NCBI RefSeq assembly: GCF_000717655.1
Contig: NZ_JNZY01000024.1
Span: forward strand, 110,647-174,646
DNA: 64,000 nucleotides
Direction of reading: 5' to 3'
Source of the DNA: Streptomyces katrae
GTDB lineage: Bacteria > Actinomycetota > Actinomycetes > Streptomycetales > Streptomycetaceae
In this document: piece by piece, positions 1-7,838 of the stretch
Layout of the letters: every line of letters starts with the position of its first letter
Position numbering within the stretch: the stretch's first letter is position 1
Translations under genes and position numbers: made by a program
The notes under the pieces: generated by a model
Seen by the model: the letters and a program-made list of their open reading frames with translations, nothing else
What the model was told of the DNA's origin: nothing
Database searches by the model: none

Positions 1-381
1 GGCGTCGAAGGCTCGCTCACCCTCGTGCACCAGATGGATCGCCTCGAAAAGGCGCTGGGGCGGGACACTGCGCCGCACCATTCCGCCGATCTCCCCGGCG
101 AAGGCCCTGCGGACGGCCGACCGGACGCATGCGGTGGCAACCAACAGCGTGCGGACCTTGGGAAGGATGGCGATCTTCTCGGCGATATCGACCGTTTCCT
201 CGTCCCGGCCTTCGAAACTGATGACCACGACATCGGGTCGATTCAGTTCGGCGAACTCAAGCGCGGCATACCTGTTGTCCACCGATCCCACGACTCTGAT
301 CTCCGGATCCTGTTCCAGCAGTGCCGTGAGCGCACATCGAGACAGGGCAAGATCATCGTAGACCATCACATCGACACTCAT
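1..381 (-). CDS. Response regulator, receiver domain with degenerate phosphorylation site (partial, runs off window start)
   Basis: The 127 visible residues form a receiver domain of the kind found in NarL/LuxR response regulators; the DNA-binding half lies outside the window. The acidic pair D9-D10 is kept, and T83 sits where the conserved Thr/Ser should be. The phosphoacceptor Asp at the end of beta-3 is replaced by Ser (context VVVISFEG, S55), and the conserved Lys of beta-5 is Arg (R103/R104). Phosphorylation-independent control is therefore likely, as known for other atypical Streptomyces regulators. The ATG at 381 is the natural start. The gene points the same way as the RiPP-like cluster at 758-4913 and could be its regulator, but a 376-bp gap separates them and that link is inference. 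A LuxR-type C-terminus is expected, not seen. Confidence 0.8.
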   Translation of the reverse strand, partial: MSVDVMVYDDLALSRCALTALLEQDPEIRVVGSVDNRYAALEFAELNRPDVVVISFEGRDEETVDIAEKIAILPKVRTLLVATACVRSAVRRAFAGEIGGMVRRSVPPQRLFEAIHLVHEGERAFDA

Positions 382-757
382 TCGAATCCCCCGATCAATT
401 GAGACGATGCAGCGATAGCGTGCGCGTACGAAATGTTTGCGTGATGCCGTCCAGGGTGCCGAGCGGGCGAGCCCCGGGATTCGTGGGCATACCGAACACC
501 CTTGCACGCAACGTGTTTCGGACGTCGAACGAGCCATTGCCTGTGTCAAGTCGCGCTCGCCGATCGGCTTCCCTTACGCGTACCACCGGCGCGGAGCGGC
601 GCGCCACGGCACGCCCGGCCCTGACGGACGACTCCCGGATGCGGACACGCCGAAGGGGAGCGCGTCGCGCTCCTGCGGGTCGGGGGCGCCGGCGTGGACG
701 CCGGGATGCCGGCTGATCAACGGCCACCCCACCGGGACACCGGTGAGGGGCGCCCGG
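382..757. other. Intergenic, no gene seen
   Basis: This 376-bp stretch lies between the partial regulator and the acetyltransferase, both on the minus strand. Open frames here have low-complexity Arg/Ala-rich translations and no family motif, so they are read as shadows. The region should hold the promoter of the regulator and the 3' end of the cluster transcript. Confidence 0.6.
730..745 (-). terminator. Weak stem-loop after the acetyltransferase gene
   Basis: Arms CACCGG and CCGGTG are separated by a 4-nt loop, 13 bp past the stop codon of the minus-strand gene. The stem is only 6 bp with no U tract, so terminator function is tentative. Confidence 0.3.
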
Positions 758-1264
758 TCACGGCAACGGCGTCAGAGGGAGTGCGAGGAGATCCACACCG
801 TGCGGTGGCCCCGTGAGTTCGCCGGCCTTCGTCCAGCCCCACCGCCGGTACATCTCGCGCGCCGACGCCCTGCTCGACGCGGCGAGTACGGCGAACGGCT
901 CGGAGCGGTCTGCCAGTAGCAGGTCCAGCAGCTCGCGCCCGTGCCCGCGGCCGCGCAACTCCCGTACGACCGCGAGCTCGTAGACGTAGAACAGCGGCCG
1001 GCGCAGCCACAGCGGGGCGGGCGCGGCGGCGCGCGGATGCCACCATCCCTCCTCGCGGTGCACGCCGTAGGCGAAACCGCCGAGTACACCGCCCTCCAGG
1101 ACGGTGGTCACGCAGAAGCCGGGCAGCTCAGCATGGCCGGCCAGCTCTCGGGCGAAGCCGTCTGCGGCCGCCGCGTCCTCGTGGTAGGGCGGCTGGCGGT
1201 AGACCCGGTGGTAGACGTCGCGGAACTCCTCCGGGCGGCGGACCTCGGTTCCACGCTCAGCCAT
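758..1264 (-). CDS. GNAT-family N-acetyltransferase in RiPP-like cluster
   Basis: The 168-residue product has the GNAT fold signature: beta-4 (FYVYELAVV) followed by the acetyl-CoA pyrophosphate loop RELRGRGHGREL (Q/RxxGxG/A type), then a C-terminal segment with SRASAREMYRRWGW. It should transfer an acetyl group from acetyl-CoA to an amine. The ATG at 1264 is chosen because it overlaps the end of the exporter gene (ATGGCTGA), which implies translational coupling; an upstream in-frame start at 1300 would lie deep inside the exporter. It is the last gene of the precursor/YcaO/MFS cluster and may acetylate the peptide product or give self-resistance, which is inference. Confidence 0.82.
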   Translation of the reverse strand: MAERGTEVRRPEEFRDVYHRVYRQPPYHEDAAAADGFARELAGHAELPGFCVTTVLEGGVLGGFAYGVHREEGWWHPRAAAPAPLWLRRPLFYVYELAVVRELRGRGHGRELLDLLLADRSEPFAVLAASSRASAREMYRRWGWTKAGELTGPPHGVDLLALPLTPLP

Positions 1265-2522
1265 GGACGGTCTCCCGCTGGACGTGCGCCGGCAGCACAC
1301 GGTGGAGTCGCTGCAGCACCACGACCGCCGCGAGGCAGCAGAGGCACAGCGCGAACCAGGGCAGGCCCGCTCCCCGTGCCAGCAACCAGGTGAACACCGT
1401 CGGCGCCATCACCCGGGCCAGGCTCCACATCAGCTCCTCCAGCCCGAGGTACCGGCCGCGGAGGTGCCCTGCGGCGATCGCCACGGTCAGCGCACTGCTG
1501 GTCGGGGCCTGGAGCAGCTCGGCGACCGTGAAGACGACCATGCCCAGGACGAGCCCGCCGAAGGCCAGTCCGACGTGCTCGCCGGACACCGCCGCGAACA
1601 GCGCGAAGGACACCATCCACAGAACGGACGCCACCTGCAGCACTCTGGTCCGCCGGTACCGCTCGACCGCCCTGGCCACTGCGGTCTGGGCCAGCATCAC
1701 CATGACGGTGTTGATCGCGAACAGCATCCCCGGCTGCCACGCCGGCAACCCGCGCGCCTCGATCACGTAGGCGCTCAGCAGCATGGTCAGCGCGAGGTCG
1801 CACAGCGCGAACACGCATACGGTGGCCAGGACGCCGAGAAAGGCCCGGTCCGCGAGCACCTCCCGGTACCCGCCTCGGGGCTGCCCCGGAGCATCCCCGG
1901 CCGGAGCCGGGCCGCCGCCGCCGACCGGAGGCAGCACGGCGGTCCGGCGCCAGCTCGCGACCAGCCCGGCCGCGAGGAGGAACGACACGGCGTTCAGCAC
2001 CACCACGGCGGTGTAGCCCGAGGTGCCGCCCCAGCCGACCAGCGTGCTGCCCACCAGACCGCCGACGCCGATCCCGACGTTGCGCAGGGACCGGTCCATC
2101 GCGTACCAGCGCGCCCTGTGCCCGTCGTCGGCCACCTGCGCCACGAGCGCCGCGACCGCGGGCCGGAACAGACTGTCGCCCCACAGGGTGACCGTGACCA
2201 GTACGACCAGCTGCCAGGGGGTGTCGGTGAACACGTAGGCGGTGAAGGTCAGTACACGGATCAGGTTGCTCGCGATCAGCACGCGCCGCGGCCCGATCCG
2301 GTCGATCAGCGGGCCCCCCAGCGGCCCCGCCGGCAGCGAGAGCAGCGCGCCGACGGACAGCATCAGGCCGACCGTGGTCAGTGGGATGCCCTTGGCCGCG
2401 TGGAAGTACACGACGGCGAACGGGAGGAAGAGCCCGGTGCCCAGAGCATCGACGATTTGCGCGACGATCAGAGGCTTGCGGCCTTTGGTGTTCGGCAGGC
2501 CGAGTGTGTCGATGACAGCCAT
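1257..2522 (-). CDS. MFS transporter, probable peptide exporter
   Basis: The 421-residue protein has about 12 hydrophobic segments and the layout of a drug-efflux major facilitator. An N-terminal half with GPLIDRIGPRRVLI matches the loop 2-3 motif (GxLxDRxGRR type), and a hydrophilic Gly/Pro/Ala-rich central loop lies near residue 210. The ATG at 2522 is preceded by AGGGA and lies 10 bp after the YcaO stop; an earlier in-frame start would overlap YcaO with a non-membrane Arg/Ser-rich stretch. It overlaps the acetyltransferase by 8 bp. Placed between a RiPP-modifying enzyme and a tailoring gene, it most likely exports the mature product; the substrate is not known from sequence. Confidence 0.85.
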   Translation of the reverse strand: MAVIDTLGLPNTKGRKPLIVAQIVDALGTGLFLPFAVVYFHAAKGIPLTTVGLMLSVGALLSLPAGPLGGPLIDRIGPRRVLIASNLIRVLTFTAYVFTDTPWQLVVLVTVTLWGDSLFRPAVAALVAQVADDGHRARWYAMDRSLRNVGIGVGGLVGSTLVGWGGTSGYTAVVVLNAVSFLLAAGLVASWRRTAVLPPVGGGGPAPAGDAPGQPRGGYREVLADRAFLGVLATVCVFALCDLALTMLLSAYVIEARGLPAWQPGMLFAINTVMVMLAQTAVARAVERYRRTRVLQVASVLWMVSFALFAAVSGEHVGLAFGGLVLGMVVFTVAELLQAPTSSALTVAIAAGHLRGRYLGLEELMWSLARVMAPTVFTWLLARGAGLPWFALCLCCLAAVVVLQRLHRVLPAHVQRETVHG

Positions 2523-2532
2523 CGGTTGTCCC

Positions 2533-4713
2533 TCACGCGTGGGGTAGTGGAAAGACGTTGAACTCCTCCTCGGCCAGCGGCTGCGACCGCCAGCCGAGCC
2601 GGACGCCCGCGCGGCCGATCCTGCCGTCGCCCCACATCGGCATGCCGGCGGGGAAGTTCGACACGAGGCCGGGCACGATCGTGTGGGCGGCACTGAACCC
2701 GGCCGCTTCGGCGTCACAGGTCGTCAGGTCGACGCTGATCACCTCGAAGCCGCGGGCCTCGACCCGTTCGCGGTACGCCTCGAGGCTCCGCTGCCTGAGC
2801 GCGGGCAGTCCGTCCCAGGGGCGGGTGGGGAGGTCCCGTACCCAGGGTGCGACCCGCTCCGCCGCCCGCGGATCGAGGTGGACCTGCTGCTGGCACAGCA
2901 GGTCCCGGACGTCGCTGAAGTCGGGCCGGTAGGAGTCGAGATAGCGCCGGTCGGCGCGGTGCGGCTTGAGGTTGCCCAGGTGCGGCAGGTCCGCCCGGCC
3001 GTCCGCCAGCATCTTGTCGTCGTCCAGGAAGCGGCAGGTGTGGTGCAGGGTGAACCCCTCGGCGAGTGCCTTCTGCGCCGCCTCCTGCGGGTCGGGCCGG
3101 GTGGCGAAGCCGATGCCCAGCCACCCGGCGGCCCGGTCGCGTACGACCGCGGCGAGCACCGGGACGTCGAACTCGTTGTCCAGATGGATCAGGCTGATGT
3201 CGTAGGCGTCCAGGCTGTCGGCGACCAGATCGCGGATCCGGTCGGGAATCGGCAGCCGGGGAAGGCGGGCGGCGTTGGCCCACCACAGCATGGTGGTGTC
3301 CCGCTCGATCACCTCTTCGAGTCCCGAGGTGACGGCGTGCTCCTCGCTGACGCCGCAGGCCACGCCTGCCACGAGCGGATCGGAGTAGGCAACCGGGTCG
3401 TGCTCTCCGTGGGCGACCAGGAAGGCGGGCACCCACACCGGCTCGCCGGTCGTCCACGAGCGGCCCTCGACCCAGGCGCACTCAGCGTCCACGGTCAGCG
3501 GCGCGAAGGGGAAGCCCTCGCTGCGGTACTGCCGCTGCGAATACAGGTGCAGCCGACGCGGGTCGAGCACGGGCACGCCGGCCCTGCGCAGCCGGGCGTG
3601 GCTGCCGTAGCGGAGCCGCTCCTGGGGCAGGCGGCTGCCGCAGTAGCGTTCGACCGCCTCGCCGACGGCACTGCGACGGGCGGCGTCGAAATCGGACCAG
3701 GACGTGCCGAACGCCTGCCGGTCGTTGGGCCAGTCCGCGACGCGCCGCATGTCGGCGACGTCCACCGCGCACACCCGCAGCTGCGCCGGCATGCCCGGCA
3801 AGGGCGCCAGCTCCTGGACACCGGTCACCACGCCGACTTGGTCGTCGACGAGCAGGTCGGCCTCGGCGTCGCCGCGCACCACCGGCCGCGGCCGGGTCGG
3901 AACCGGCAGGATGGTGCGCTCGATCCGGTCGAGCCGGCGCGGATCGAGCTCGACCTCCTCGACGGTGGCCTCGCCCGCGACCCAGCGCTCCAGGTACGTG
4001 CCGAGCTGTGCGGATGTCCAGCGGACGTCGCCGTCGCGGAGCCGGTGGCCGTCCGGCTGCGACGCCGTCCGCATGGCCTCGACGACCCGCGGGTCGTGGG
4101 CCGCGCTGAGCCGGCGGTCCAGTACGTCCGCGAAGTCCGCCGTGGCCCCGGGTGTGATGGCAGGACCGAGGACGGCCCGGCCGCGTTCATGGCGCAAGGG
4201 CAGCCAGCGCAGGCCGGACCGGGCACACAGCTCGTCGATACGGCTCAGTTCGCGGTGGGCGGGGTGGGAGAATGCGGCGACGAGCACGGTGTCGCGGACG
4301 TCGACGAGGGACAGGTCTTCCGGGGCCGGCCCGACGTGTGCGTAGCCGGTGGTGCTCAAGGCGTGGGCGAGGGGGGCGGTGAGCTCCGGCGCGCCGGTGA
4401 TGAGGACCGTGGTGCCCGCCACTCGCGCCGCCCGCTCGGAATCGAGGGCGGCTCCGGCCGGACGCAGGCAGCCGTCGTGCTGCAGGACGTCGACCACCTC
4501 GGCGTATTCGGAGGCCATTCCCGCCAGCAGTTCGCTGCGGGACCTGGTTCCGTCGCAGCGTGCCAACCATGCACGAAACTCGGAGGTGGGGGCGGATATG
4601 TAGAACTGCCCACCGTTCGGGGTGGCGAGAAAGCACAAGTCCTGCTCGAGGTCGTATATCTCAACGTCCACGATTTCCAAAGCGGTGTCGTCCGCCGACA
4701 TATCAGCCCCCAT
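2533..4713 (-). CDS. Fused leader-binding E1-like/YcaO cyclodehydratase
   Basis: This 726-residue protein has three parts. Residues ~1-85 resemble a winged-helix leader-recognition element (PqqD/RRE-like). Residues ~97-205 resemble the Ocin_ThiF-like E1 domain but lack its Cys pairs. Residues ~285-726 are a YcaO domain with SAVGEAVERYCGS, GVSEEHAVTSGLEEVIERDT and ATRPDPQEAAQKALAEG, the ATP-binding acidic motifs of the family. The C-terminus ends PLPHA, like the proline-rich tails of azoline-forming YcaOs. Such enzymes use ATP to activate backbone amides, giving azolines, amidines or thioamides. ATG at 4713 is chosen because AGGAG lies 9 nt upstream; a TTG at 4734 is also in frame. The gene follows the repeat precursor by about 80 bp with a strong hairpin between. 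No dehydrogenase or TfuA-like partner is present. Confidence 0.85.
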   Translation of the reverse strand: MGADMSADDTALEIVDVEIYDLEQDLCFLATPNGGQFYISAPTSEFRAWLARCDGTRSRSELLAGMASEYAEVVDVLQHDGCLRPAGAALDSERAARVAGTTVLITGAPELTAPLAHALSTTGYAHVGPAPEDLSLVDVRDTVLVAAFSHPAHRELSRIDELCARSGLRWLPLRHERGRAVLGPAITPGATADFADVLDRRLSAAHDPRVVEAMRTASQPDGHRLRDGDVRWTSAQLGTYLERWVAGEATVEEVELDPRRLDRIERTILPVPTRPRPVVRGDAEADLLVDDQVGVVTGVQELAPLPGMPAQLRVCAVDVADMRRVADWPNDRQAFGTSWSDFDAARRSAVGEAVERYCGSRLPQERLRYGSHARLRRAGVPVLDPRRLHLYSQRQYRSEGFPFAPLTVDAECAWVEGRSWTTGEPVWVPAFLVAHGEHDPVAYSDPLVAGVACGVSEEHAVTSGLEEVIERDTTMLWWANAARLPRLPIPDRIRDLVADSLDAYDISLIHLDNEFDVPVLAAVVRDRAAGWLGIGFATRPDPQEAAQKALAEGFTLHHTCRFLDDDKMLADGRADLPHLGNLKPHRADRRYLDSYRPDFSDVRDLLCQQQVHLDPRAAERVAPWVRDLPTRPWDGLPALRQRSLEAYRERVEARGFEVISVDLTTCDAEAAGFSAAHTIVPGLVSNFPAGMPMWGDGRIGRAGVRLGWRSQPLAEEEFNVFPLPHA

Positions 4714-4738
4714 AGAAACTGACTCCTGGTGCAAAGTG

Positions 4739-4769
4739 CCACGGTCCCGGGGGGAACCCGGGACCGTGG
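4739..4769 (-). terminator. Strong hairpin between precursor and YcaO genes (attenuator candidate)
   Basis: Arms CCACGGTCCCGG and CCGGGACCGTGG form a perfect 12-bp stem with a 7-nt loop, 25 bp after the precursor stop and 26 bp before the YcaO start. No long U run follows. In RiPP operons such hairpins often allow partial read-through so the precursor mRNA exceeds the enzyme mRNA; they may also stabilise the upstream RNA. Confidence 0.75.
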
Positions 4770-4793
4770 TCGAGCGACCTCAGAAGGTCAGCG

Positions 4794-4913
4794 TCACTTG
4801 GCGACCGAACGGTTGTGGACGACCGCACGGTTGTGCACCACCGCGCGGTTGTGGACGACGGCACGGTTGTGAACGACTGCGCAGATGACGTTGGTCTTGA
4901 CGGTCGAGATCAT
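4794..4913 (-). CDS. Putative RiPP precursor peptide with four AVVHNR repeats
   Basis: This 39-residue peptide starts MISTVKTNVIC, continues with four perfect AVVHNR hexapeptides and ends SVAK. The ATG at 4913 has an excellent ribosome site (GGGAGG at 4921-4926, 7-nt spacing), which rules out the longer in-frame start at 4976. The four repeats differ at several synonymous third positions (Ala GCA/GCC/GCG, Val GTC/GTG/GTT, Arg CGT/CGC) but never in amino acid, so the peptide sequence is under selection. It sits directly before the leader-binding/YcaO gene on the same strand, the usual place for a precursor. Modifiable residues are few: S3, T4, T7, C11 and a Ser near the end; the repeats contain none. 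No known RiPP family was recognised. Confidence 0.75.
   Translation of the reverse strand: MISTVKTNVICAVVHNRAVVHNRAVVHNRAVVHNRSVAK
4809..4880 (-). repeat. Four 18-bp repeats encoding AVVHNR
   Basis: Four head-to-tail 18-bp units span 4863-4880, 4845-4862, 4827-4844 and 4809-4826. All encode the same six residues with varied codons. They form most of the precursor coding region. Confidence 0.9.
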
Positions 4914-4920
4914 GGAAGTT

Positions 4921-4926
4921 CCTCCC
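4921..4926 (-). promoter_or_regulatory. Ribosome binding site deciding the precursor start
   Basis: GGGAGG seven nucleotides before the ATG at 4913 fixes the 39-residue reading. No equally good site precedes the alternative start at 4976. Confidence 0.8.
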
Positions 4927-5129
4927 GTTTGGCTGTCAGGTACGAGAAATAAGTTACGGGAATTCGGCACCGCCACCTAGGTGCATTCCTCACGAATCCT
5001 CGTGGATGACTCACAGGTTCGCCCGGCTCTCCCGGTCCGGGAATACGGCACAGGGATACGGTGTTTGCCGGACTCGCTCACCACCACCCGGGCAGGGGGC
5101 GGGAGGGCATCCTGCCTGCCGGAGATCGT

Positions 5130-5165
5130 GGGTATCGCGGGTATCGCGGGTATCGCGGGTATCGC
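5130..5165. repeat. Tandem array, four copies of a 9-bp unit
   Basis: Four perfect copies of GGGTATCGC, followed by a degenerate partial copy (GGGC then GTATCG). The array lies 57 bp before the start of the VanZ-like gene, in the space between it and the divergent RiPP-like cluster. Confidence 0.9.
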
Positions 5166-5221
5166 GGGCGTATCGAAAATCGGATACACCACCGCAACGG
5201 CCCTCCGTCTCCCATGGGGGC

Positions 5222-5926
5222 ATGAAGCACAACGCAGCCACGGCGGCACAGCCCCGCCGTACGCGCAGGATCCTGCCCCTCAGCCTGGTGGTCACCGGGA
5301 TGGCGTGCGCCGTGTTCGTCGTGCGGGGGCCGCTCATGATGTCCGCTCCGCGGTGCATGGCCGGGCAGTGGCACGGCTGCTACGACACGTTCAACGGTGT
5401 GGTGCTCATGACGTTGGTCGCGCTGCCGTTGGCCGTGCTCGTGGTGTGGGCTCTGGCGCGCCGGCGGCGTGCCGCCGGCGTCACATGGGCGTGGCGGATG
5501 TCGCTGGCCGAGGTGGGCATGGTCCACGGGACGGTGCCGTTCCTGTGGCTGACCATGATGCCGGGCGCCGCCCCCGGCATCGCCCCCGCCCGGGTGAGCC
5601 TGGTGCCGCTGCGGGACCTGGTCGCGATGGGATCGCTCGGGATCGTCGGCAACCTGCTGGTCTTCGCGTCGCTCGGGTTCTTCGCCCCGATGCGGTTCGC
5701 GGCGCTGGCATCCTTGCCGCGGATCCTGGCGCTCGGGGCGGGCTGCTCGGTCCTGGTCGAAACCGCACAGTACGTACTGCAGCTGGACCGGGTGTCCTCC
5801 GTGGACGACGTCCTGGTCAACGCCGCCGGCGCCGTACTGGCCGCGCTGGCGTCGCGCCGCTGGTGGCGTACTACGGCGGAAGCGCCGGCGGACCGGCCTC
5901 ACCCCGCCCCGGCGCAGGCAGGCTGA
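5222..5926 (+). CDS. VanZ-family membrane protein
   Basis: The 234-residue product has four to five hydrophobic segments and the VanZ signature: a conserved stretch with LRDLVAMGSLGIVGNLLVFASLG, the GCSVLVETAQYVLQLDRVSSVDDVLVN region (E, Q and SxDD are the family hallmarks), and a final membrane helix. VanZ proteins give low-level teicoplanin resistance in enterococci; in actinobacteria their role is unknown. ATG 5222 is preceded by GGGGG; longer frames run back through the 9-bp tandem array and are unlikely. A two-component system follows after 79 bp on the same strand and may control or be functionally tied to it. Confidence 0.8.
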   Translation: MKHNAATAAQPRRTRRILPLSLVVTGMACAVFVVRGPLMMSAPRCMAGQWHGCYDTFNGVVLMTLVALPLAVLVVWALARRRRAAGVTWAWRMSLAEVGMVHGTVPFLWLTMMPGAAPGIAPARVSLVPLRDLVAMGSLGIVGNLLVFASLGFFAPMRFAALASLPRILALGAGCSVLVETAQYVLQLDRVSSVDDVLVNAAGAVLAALASRRWWRTTAEAPADRPHPAPAQAG

Positions 5927-6005
5927 GTCGCGTGTCCGGTGTGCCCCGTATTTGCACATGTCTCTGCATACGTCGGCGATATGTTCTGCTGCTTAGGCTT
6001 CGGAC

Positions 6006-6722
6006 ATGCGCGTACTGATCGTGGAGGACGAGCCCTACCTGGCCGAAGGCGTCCGTGACGGCCTGCGGCTTGAGGCGATCGCCGCCGACATCGCCGGCGA
6101 CGGCGACTCCGCCCTGGAACTGCTCAGCGTCCACTCCTACGACCTCGCGGTCCTCGACCGCGACATCCCCGGTCCCTCCGGCGACGAGGTCGCCCGGCGC
6201 ATCGTCGCCTCCGGCAGCGGCATCCCGATCCTCATGCTCACCGCTGCCGACCGGATCGACGACAAGGCTTCCGGGTTCGGACTCGGCGCCGACGACTACC
6301 TCACCAAACCGTTCGAGCTGCGGGAACTCGTCCTGCGGCTGAGGGCGCTGGACCGCAGGCGCGCGTACGCCCGGCCCCCGGTCAGCGAGATCGCGGGCCT
6401 GCGGCTCGACCCCTTCCGCCGGGAGGTCTTCCGCGAGGGACGCTACGTCGCGCTCACCCGCAAACAGTTCGCCGTGCTGGAAGTCCTCGTCGCCGCCGAG
6501 GGCGGGGTCGTCAGCGCCGAAGAGCTGCTGGAACGGGCCTGGGACGAGAACGCCGACCCCCTCACCAACGCCGTACGCATCACCGTCTCCGCACTGCGCA
6601 AGCGGCTCGGCGAACCATGGATCATCGCCACGGTGCCCGGCGTCGGCTACCGGATCGACACCGGTACGGACACCACCGCCCCCGGCAAGGACGACTTCGG
6701 CCCCGGCAGTACGCATGCATAG
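6006..6722 (+). CDS. OmpR/PhoB-type response regulator
   Basis: A 238-residue two-domain regulator. The receiver has the acidic pair E7-D8, phosphoacceptor D51 (AVLDRDIPG), the Thr of MLTA and the Lys of YLTKPFE. The C-terminal winged helix has the ALTRKQFAVLEVLV, VRITVSALRKRLG and IATVPGVGYRI motifs of OmpR-type DNA binders. It overlaps the downstream sensor kinase gene by 8 bp, so the two are made together. The target genes are not evident; the VanZ-like gene just upstream is the nearest candidate. Confidence 0.93.
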   Translation: MRVLIVEDEPYLAEGVRDGLRLEAIAADIAGDGDSALELLSVHSYDLAVLDRDIPGPSGDEVARRIVASGSGIPILMLTAADRIDDKASGFGLGADDYLTKPFELRELVLRLRALDRRRAYARPPVSEIAGLRLDPFRREVFREGRYVALTRKQFAVLEVLVAAEGGVVSAEELLERAWDENADPLTNAVRITVSALRKRLGEPWIIATVPGVGYRIDTGTDTTAPGKDDFGPGSTHA

Positions 6723-7794
6723 ACGCCCAGGGCTCAGCGCCCGTCTGAAACTCACCCTCAGCTACGCCGGATTCCTCGCCGTCGCCGGGGCTCTCCTGCT
6801 GACCGTGGTGTGGGTGTTCCTGCTGCGCTACGTACCCGACAACTCTCAGGGCCTTCTCGGTATCTCGCCCAACCGCTACCTCCTCGTGCACACCTTCGCC
6901 CCCGCCGCGGCCGTGGCGATGGCCTTCCTGCTCGTGTTCGGCCTCGTCGGAGGATGGATCCTCGCCGGCCGGATGCTCGCCCCCCTCACACAGATCACGG
7001 ACGCGGCACGGAGGGCGGAGAACGGGTCGCTGTCCCACCGGATCCGTATGAAGGGCCGCCAAGACGAATTCCGTACACTCTCCGACGCGTTCGACTCGAT
7101 GCTCCGACAACTCGAGTCCCACGTCGCCGAGCAGCAGAGGTTCGCCGCCAACGCCTCCCACGAGCTGCGCACGCCGCTGGCCATCTCGCGTACGCTCCTC
7201 GACGTCGCCCGCAAGGACCCCGCGCGGGACCGGGACGAACTCATCGAACGCCTGCACGCTGTCAATGCGCGGGCGATCGACCTCACCGAGGCCCTCCTGC
7301 TGCTCAGCCGAGGCGACAGCGGAAACTTCACCCGCGAGAGCGTCGACCTCTCCCTCCTCGCCGAAGAAGCCGCCGAAACTCTGCTTCCCTTCGCCGAACG
7401 GCGGCGGATCACGCTCGACGTCACCGGTGGGGCGGCGCGGACCAGCGGCTCCGCGGAGCTCCTGCTGCGGATGGTGACGAACCTCGTCCAGAACGCCGTC
7501 GTCCACAACCTCCCCGCCGGCGGCACCGTGACCGTCCATACCGAGGCGCAGGGCGACACGAGCGTGCTGCGGGTCGAGAACACCGGCAGTCGGCTCCCGC
7601 CGGAACTGGTACCGACCCTCACCGAACCCTTCCAGCGCGGGACGGAACGCGTACGCACCGACGAGCACGCCGGAGTCGGCCTCGGCCTGGCCATCGTGCA
7701 CAGCGTCGTCCGCGCCCACGACGGAACCCTCGACCTCGTCCCCCGCCCCGCCGGCGGTCTGCTCGTCACGGTCCGGCTGCCCGGCACGCCGTGA
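6715..7794 (+). CDS. Sensor histidine kinase, partner of the OmpR-type regulator
   Basis: The 359-residue protein has two membrane helices (about 16-38 and 62-84) enclosing a very short extracytoplasmic loop, then HAMP, a HisKA domain with SHELRTPL (phospho-His ~149), and an HATPase domain with N box NLVQNAVVHN and G box GVGLGLAIVHS. The short loop suggests it senses a membrane or intramembrane signal, as in intramembrane-sensing kinases. The start at 6715 overlaps the response regulator by 8 bp. Confidence 0.93.
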   Translation: MHRRPGLSARLKLTLSYAGFLAVAGALLLTVVWVFLLRYVPDNSQGLLGISPNRYLLVHTFAPAAAVAMAFLLVFGLVGGWILAGRMLAPLTQITDAARRAENGSLSHRIRMKGRQDEFRTLSDAFDSMLRQLESHVAEQQRFAANASHELRTPLAISRTLLDVARKDPARDRDELIERLHAVNARAIDLTEALLLLSRGDSGNFTRESVDLSLLAEEAAETLLPFAERRRITLDVTGGAARTSGSAELLLRMVTNLVQNAVVHNLPAGGTVTVHTEAQGDTSVLRVENTGSRLPPELVPTLTEPFQRGTERVRTDEHAGVGLGLAIVHSVVRAHDGTLDLVPRPAGGLLVTVRLPGTP

Positions 7795-7838
7795 CTTCGC
7801 CCCCGAGCGGAGCTGACGCCGCGAGCGCGCCGACCCGC

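Noticed and set aside
2683..4722. Long open frames on the strand opposite the YcaO gene
   Set aside because: They arise from GC-rich third positions of the real gene; translations lack motifs and the opposite strand has clear YcaO motifs throughout. The same applies to other long antisense frames, e.g. 17527-20118, 34996-36507, 36624-38690, 40157-42286 and 43363-46167.
4809..4880. CRISPR-like reading of the 18-bp repeats
   Set aside because: Repeats are contiguous without spacers and are coding.
4794..4976. Longer 60-residue reading of the precursor gene
   Set aside because: The ribosome site GGGAGG at 4921-4926 lies inside this longer frame and fixes the ATG at 4913.
5222..7794. Vancomycin resistance cluster
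   Set aside because: VanZ-like protein and a two-component system occur, but there are no VanH, VanA or VanX-like genes.
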